From: an uncultured Eubacteriales bacterium
GTDB taxonomy: Bacteria > Bacillota > Clostridia > HGM11514
Reading direction: 5' to 3'
Assembly: GCA_902492655.1 (NCBI GenBank)
Contig: CABUMF010000014.1
Span: 1-46,516, forward strand
Length of the DNA: 46,516 nt
This document shows positions 42,807-46,516 of the stretch, piece after piece. The position numbers were made by a program, and so were the translations under genes. The notes under the pieces are model-generated. The model was not told where the DNA came from and did not search any database. It saw only the letters and a program-made list of their open reading frames with translations. Within the stretch, counting starts at the first letter, position 1. Each line of letters begins with the position of its first letter.

Positions 42807-43479
42807 TGATAAAATCCTCACCGTGTTTTCCGAGGATCTGGGAAAAATACGCATAAGCGCACGCGGTGCAAGAAGACAGGGGAACCGTCTTTCTGCCGTG
42901 CGCCTTTTGTGTTATGCTTCTTTTACTCTTTTTAAAAGCTCCAAGGGGTACAGTCTGAACGAATTTGAGCTGTTAAACAGCTTTCCTGCGGTATCGGGAA
43001 GCATCGAGTCGCTCTCCCTTGCGTCGTATTTTTCGGAAATAATGTGTGCGGTTACGCAGGAGAAGATTGCGGACAAGCGTCTTTTAAGCCTTTTCCTTAA
43101 CTCTCTCTACATAATTTCCGAAAATATCATTCCTCTGCCTCAAATCAAAGCCGTGTTTGAACTGAAATGTGCTTGCCTTATGGGGTATGAGCCGCAGGTT
43201 TCCGAGTGCGTTATCTGCGGATGCGATGCGGAATCGTTTTCTTGCTCCGACGGGGGAACGGTATGCAAAAAATGTCGCCCGTCTCTTTCGGTAATTGATA
43301 AAAGCACAATTTCGGTGCTTGGATTTATTTGCCACAGTCCCGATAAAAAGGTGTTTTTGTTTAAGGTTTCCGACAAAATATTATGTGAAATTTCTTCGAT
43401 TTGCGAGGAATATTTATTAAGTTGCGTGGAATTTATACCAAATTCATTAGAAATGTATAAAAAATTGGTTACCATTTGA
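42754..43479 (+). CDS. recO: DNA repair protein RecO
   Basis: RecO helps load RecA on single-stranded DNA in the RecFOR pathway. The 241-residue protein has the N-terminal OB fold (NTRGVVIKETKVGDNDKILT, FSEDLGKIRISARGARR) and a helical C-terminal domain. It keeps a complete zinc site, CVICG near residue 151 and CKKC near residue 171. TTG 42754 is used as start (GAGGT 8 bp upstream); GTG 42760 is an alternative that loses two residues. It is the last gene of the yqfC-recO operon; no clear terminator follows before the ppdK promoter. Confidence 0.93.
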   Translation: MYVNTRGVVIKETKVGDNDKILTVFSEDLGKIRISARGARRQGNRLSAVRLLCYASFTLFKSSKGYSLNEFELLNSFPAVSGSIESLSLASYFSEIMCAVTQEKIADKRLLSLFLNSLYIISENIIPLPQIKAVFELKCACLMGYEPQVSECVICGCDAESFSCSDGGTVCKKCRPSLSVIDKSTISVLGFICHSPDKKVFLFKVSDKILCEISSICEEYLLSCVEFIPNSLEMYKKLVTI

Positions 43480-43501
43480 TTAATTTGATTGATTTTTAAT
43501 A

Positions 43502-43530
43502 TTTACAAGCTGTTAAAATTATGTTATAAT
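43502..43530 (+). promoter_or_regulatory. Promoter of ppdK
   Basis: TTTACA at 43502-43507 and TATAAT at 43525-43530 with a 17-bp spacer, 57 bp before the ppdK ATG. TTAGGAGG follows at about 43570-43577. Confidence 0.82.
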
Positions 43531-43586
43531 AGTTAATTGGTTACAAGACTGTTTAATTTGATAATTTTTTAGGAGGATAAAATACA

Positions 43587-46214
43587 ATGAGCAAAAAATA
43601 TGTATATTTGTTCAGCGAAGGCGACGCTACCATGAGAAATCTTCTCGGTGGCAAGGGTGCTAATCTGGCAGAAATGACAAAGCTCGGCCTTCCCGTTCCC
43701 CAGGGTTTCACAATCACAACCGAGGCGTGCACAAAGTACTATGATGACGGTAAGAAAATCAATCCGGAGATTGAAGCCGAAATCATGGAGTACATCGAAA
43801 AGATGGAAGAAATCACCGGCAAAAAATTCGGAGATCTTGAAAATCCGCTCCTCGTTTCCGTACGAAGCGGTGCAAGAGCTTCAATGCCCGGTATGATGGA
43901 CACAATCCTTAACCTTGGTCTTAATGAAGACGTTGTTGAAGTTATGGCTAAAAAGTCCAATAATGCAAGATGGGCTTACGACTGCTACAGAAGATTCATT
44001 CAGATGTATTCCGACGTAGTTATGGAAGTCGGCAAAAAGTATTTTGAAGTTCTTATCGACGAAATGAAGGAAGCTAAGGGTGTAACTCAGGATGTTGAGC
44101 TTACAGCCGAAGACCTTAAAGAGCTTGCCGGCAAGTTCAAGGCTGAATACAAAGAAAAGATTGGTGAAGACTTCCCGTCCGATCCTAAAGAACAGCTTAT
44201 GGGCGCTATCAAGGCAGTATTCCGTTCATGGGACAACCCCAGAGCTAACGTTTATCGCCGTGATAACGATATTCCTTATTCTTGGGGTACAGCCGTTAAC
44301 GTTCAGATGATGGCATTCGGTAACATGGGTGACGATTGCGGTACAGGTGTTGCTTTCACAAGAGATCCTGCTACAGGCGAAAAGAAGCTCATGGGCGAAT
44401 TCCTTACAAACGCACAGGGCGAAGACGTTGTTGCCGGCGTTCGTACGCCTATGCCTATCGCTCAGATGGCTGAAAAGTTCCCCGCTGCTTATGAGCAGTT
44501 TGTAAATGTTTGCAAAATTCTTGAAGATCACTACAGAGATATGCAGGATATGGAGTTCACCGTTGAAAACGAAAAGCTCTATATGCTCCAGACAAGAAAC
44601 GGTAAGAGAACAGCTCAGGCTGCCCTCAAGATTGCCTGCGACCTTGTTGATGAAGGCATGATCGACGAAAAGAAAGCAGTTCTTATGATTGATCCGAGAA
44701 ACCTCGATACACTTCTTCATCCTCAGTTCGATGCAAAGGCACTCAAATCCGCACAGCCTATCGCAAAGGCTCTTGCCGCATCCCCCGGTGCTGCTTGCGG
44801 TCAGATTGTTTTCACAGCCGATGATGCAAAGGCTTGGAAGGCAGAAGGCAAGAAGGTAGTTCTTGTTCGTCTTGAAACCTCTCCCGAGGACATCGAAGGC
44901 ATGAAGGCTGCTCAGGGTATCCTTACGGTTCGTGGCGGTATGACCTCCCACGCTGCCGTTGTTGCAAGAGGTATGGGTACATGCTGTGTATCCGGATGCT
45001 CTGCAATCAAGATGGACGAAGAAAACAGAAAATTTGAACTCAACGGTAAGGTTTACCACGAAGGTGATGAAATCTCCATTGACGGTTCAACCGGTAATAT
45101 CTATGACGGAATTATCCCCACAGTTGATGCTTCTATCACAGGTGAGCTCGGAAGAATTATGGGTTGGGCTGACCAGTTCAGAACTCTTAAGGTAAGAACA
45201 AACGCTGATACTCCCAAGGATGCAAAGAAAGCAAAAGAACTCGGCGCTGAGGGTATCGGTCTTTGCCGTACAGAGCATATGTTCTTTGAGGGCGACAGAA
45301 TTGACGCATTCAGAGAAATGATTTGCTCCGACACTCTTGAAGAAAGAGAAAAGGCTCTTGATAAGATTCTTCCCATTCAGCAGGGAGACTTTGAAGAACT
45401 CTATGAAGCACTTGAAGGAAATCCTGTTACAATCAGATTCCTCGATCCGCCGCTTCATGAATTCGTTCCCACTGAAGAAGAGGATATCAATCTTCTTGCT
45501 CAGTCTCAGGGCAAGAGCGTTGAGACAATCAAGGCTATTATTGATTCTCTCCATGAATTCAATCCTATGATGGGCCACAGAGGTTGCCGTCTTGCGGTAA
45601 CATATCCTGAAATCGCAAAGATGCAGACAAAGGCTGTTATCAGAGCTGCAATCAATGTTAAGAAGAATCATCCCGATTGGAACGTAGCTCCCGAAATCAT
45701 GATTCCTCTTATCGGAGATGTTAAAGAGCTTAAGTATGTTAAGAGCGTTGTTGTTGAAACGGCTGACGCTGAAATCGCAGCTGCAAACAGCGATATTAAG
45801 TATGAAGTCGGCACAATGATCGAAATTCCGAGAGCCGCTCTTACAGCTGATGACATCGCTAAGGAAGCTGAATTCTTCTGCTTCGGAACAAACGACCTCA
45901 CTCAGATGACATACGGCTTCTCTCGTGACGATGCCGGCAAGTTCCTTGACGCTTACTATGATGCAAAGATTTTTGAAAACGATCCCTTTGCTAAGCTCGA
46001 CCAGGTCGGCGTTGGTAAGCTTATGGAAATAGCTATTAAGCTCGGTAAGTCCGTTCGTCCCGAGCTCCATGTAGGTATCTGCGGTGAACATGGCGGAGAT
46101 CCTACATCTGTTGAGTTCTGCCATAAGATTGGTCTTGACTATGTATCTTGCTCGCCTTTCAGAGTTCCGATTGCAAGACTTGCAGCAGCACAGGCAGCTA
46201 TCGCAAATAGGTAG
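43587..46214 (+). CDS. ppdK: Pyruvate, phosphate dikinase
   Basis: PPDK interconverts pyruvate, ATP and phosphate with phosphoenolpyruvate, AMP and pyrophosphate, and in clostridia works in glycolysis or gluconeogenesis. The 875-residue length is normal. The N-terminal ATP-grasp domain has LLGGKGANLAEMTKLGLPVP and SVRSGARASMPGMMDTILNLG. The central phosphohistidine domain has LTVRGGMTSHAAVVARGMG, with the His that carries the phosphoryl group. The C-terminal TIM barrel has GIGLCRTEHMF, and ends CGEHGGDPTSVEFCHKIGLDYVSCSPFRVPIAR (given in parts: CGEHGGDP, YVSCSPFRVPIARLA). Codon choice is more uniform than in neighbouring genes, which suits high expression. It has its own promoter. Confidence 0.97.
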   Translation: MSKKYVYLFSEGDATMRNLLGGKGANLAEMTKLGLPVPQGFTITTEACTKYYDDGKKINPEIEAEIMEYIEKMEEITGKKFGDLENPLLVSVRSGARASMPGMMDTILNLGLNEDVVEVMAKKSNNARWAYDCYRRFIQMYSDVVMEVGKKYFEVLIDEMKEAKGVTQDVELTAEDLKELAGKFKAEYKEKIGEDFPSDPKEQLMGAIKAVFRSWDNPRANVYRRDNDIPYSWGTAVNVQMMAFGNMGDDCGTGVAFTRDPATGEKKLMGEFLTNAQGEDVVAGVRTPMPIAQMAEKFPAAYEQFVNVCKILEDHYRDMQDMEFTVENEKLYMLQTRNGKRTAQAALKIACDLVDEGMIDEKKAVLMIDPRNLDTLLHPQFDAKALKSAQPIAKALAASPGAACGQIVFTADDAKAWKAEGKKVVLVRLETSPEDIEGMKAAQGILTVRGGMTSHAAVVARGMGTCCVSGCSAIKMDEENRKFELNGKVYHEGDEISIDGSTGNIYDGIIPTVDASITGELGRIMGWADQFRTLKVRTNADTPKDAKKAKELGAEGIGLCRTEHMFFEGDRIDAFREMICSDTLEEREKALDKILPIQQGDFEELYEALEGNPVTIRFLDPPLHEFVPTEEEDINLLAQSQGKSVETIKAIIDSLHEFNPMMGHRGCRLAVTYPEIAKMQTKAVIRAAINVKKNHPDWNVAPEIMIPLIGDVKELKYVKSVVVETADAEIAAANSDIKYEVGTMIEIPRAALTADDIAKEAEFFCFGTNDLTQMTYGFSRDDAGKFLDAYYDAKIFENDPFAKLDQVGVGKLMEIAIKLGKSVRPELHVGICGEHGGDPTSVEFCHKIGLDYVSCSPFRVPIARLAAAQAAIANR

Positions 46215-46344
46215 GAGTTCTCTTTCCTTTGAATTGCCGCTTAGTTTCGAGCAGGCAGCAGCCTATCGAAAGGCTAACGGACAGTATGTAAGGAAAAATC
46301 AGTGGAGAGATACCACTGTAAGGGTATTCATAGACCTTGATTAA
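46215..46344 (+). other. Open segment after ppdK, possible C-terminal gene fragment
   Basis: One frame stays open past the ppdK stop and ends at TAA 46342-46344, reading LPLSFEQAAAYRKANGQYV and RKNQWRDTTVRVFIDLD. It has no start codon or ribosome-binding site of its own. The composition looks coding-like, so it may be the tail of a gene left by an insertion or deletion beside ppdK. I do not recognise it. Confidence 0.25.
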
Positions 46345-46356
46345 CAGTTAAATACG

Positions 46357-46395
46357 ATAAGCGTATCATTAGAAATAGTGGTACGCTTATTTTTT
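46357..46395 (+). terminator. Rho-independent terminator
   Basis: ATAAGCGTA (46357-46365) pairs with TACGCTTAT (46382-46390) around a loop with two more possible pairs, followed by TTTTT. It ends transcription from ppdK and from the fragment behind it. Confidence 0.85.
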
Positions 46396-46411
46396 GTCCC
46401 TTTTTGCAGAT

Positions 46412-46440
46412 TTGTCCTTTCCCCTACTTTCCAATATAAT
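46412..46440 (+). promoter_or_regulatory. Promoter of the gene at the right edge
   Basis: TTGTCC at 46412-46417 and TATAAT at 46435-46440 with a 17-bp spacer, 26 bp before an ATG that has GTGGAGGTG upstream. Confidence 0.75.
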
Positions 46441-46466
46441 GAAGCTAAAGAAGTGGAGGTGTGCTT

Positions 46467-46516
46467 ATGAGAGAGAAATTTAATCATCTGTATTTGGATA
46501 GCCACGAAAGAAAACT
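46467..46516 (+). CDS. Start of an unrecognised gene, 3' partial
   Basis: ATG 46467 with GGAGGT upstream opens a frame to the window edge, reading MREKFNHLYLDSHERK. The promoter, ribosome-binding site and clean start make a real gene likely. Sixteen residues are too few to assign a family. Confidence 0.6.
   Translation, partial: MREKFNHLYLDSHERK

Noticed and set aside
45087..46124. 345-codon open frame on the minus strand opposite ppdK
   Set aside because: The length follows from the regular codon choice of ppdK on the other strand. There is no promoter, ribosome-binding site or recognisable domain.
1..46516. CRISPR array, rRNA genes or prophage
   Set aside because: No regularly spaced repeats, no rRNA-like segments and no phage structural genes are seen anywhere in the window.

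Overview
The window reads as the chromosome of an anaerobic, spore-forming member of the Clostridia (Bacillota). Evidence is the yqfC-yqfD-phoH-pgpH-ybeY-era-yqzL-recO gene order, a YlbJ-like sporulation membrane protein, class III glutamine synthetase, pyruvate phosphate dikinase, strong Gram-positive Shine-Dalgarno sites and an S-layer-homology (SLH) surface enzyme with a CsaB pyruvyltransferase. The large SLH-anchored carbohydrate-active protein recalls gut plant-polysaccharide degraders such as Monoglobus, but that placement is an inference.

Layout. 1-7577 is core metabolism: a partial TrpB2, an ECF transporter S component, an iron alcohol dehydrogenase, glnN (GS-III), then purA and guaA. 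glnN and purA diverge from two near-consensus sigma-A promoters. 7566-15878 is an 8.3-kb genomic island in the 3' end of guaA. It is bounded by a 10-bp direct repeat, GAGTGGGAAT, and by paired TTGRCAACA-type motifs with an 11-bp period at both ends. It holds a relaxase remnant, a DUF4143 ATPase and a three-gene TerB-domain/ATPase/helicase set that matches the Shango anti-phage system, followed by a small unknown gene. No integrase is present. Just past the right repeat lies a second, diverged copy of the element's left end with the same internal spacing, and an internally deleted IS3-family element sits next to it.

16396-26419 is a carbohydrate-use locus: an AraC regulator, a GH38-like DUF5054 enzyme, and two secreted proteins sharing a duplicated N-terminal module. 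The larger one has a right-handed beta-helix domain and three SLH repeats. A candidate AraC operator, two 12-bp direct repeats 21 bp apart, lies between the regulator and the enzyme. A tRNA-Arg(CCT) follows.

26988-32053 is a leftward operon: PHP-domain protein, glnS, a single open frame joining TrmB to GlyA, and a HAD phosphatase. The TrmB/GlyA junction keeps a perfect ribosome-binding site in front of an in-frame ATG, so both a fusion and a free GlyA could be made. 32184-35933 runs rightward: a GreA-family factor, a PRK06851-like NTPase, a family 4 glycosyltransferase and csaB. CsaB would pyruvylate the wall polymer that SLH domains bind, which links it to the SLH enzyme upstream. After a convergent ylbJ-like gene, the sporulation/RNA-maturation operon runs from yqfC to recO, followed by ppdK under its own promoter. 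The window ends in a terminator, a strong promoter and the first codons of an unrecognised gene.
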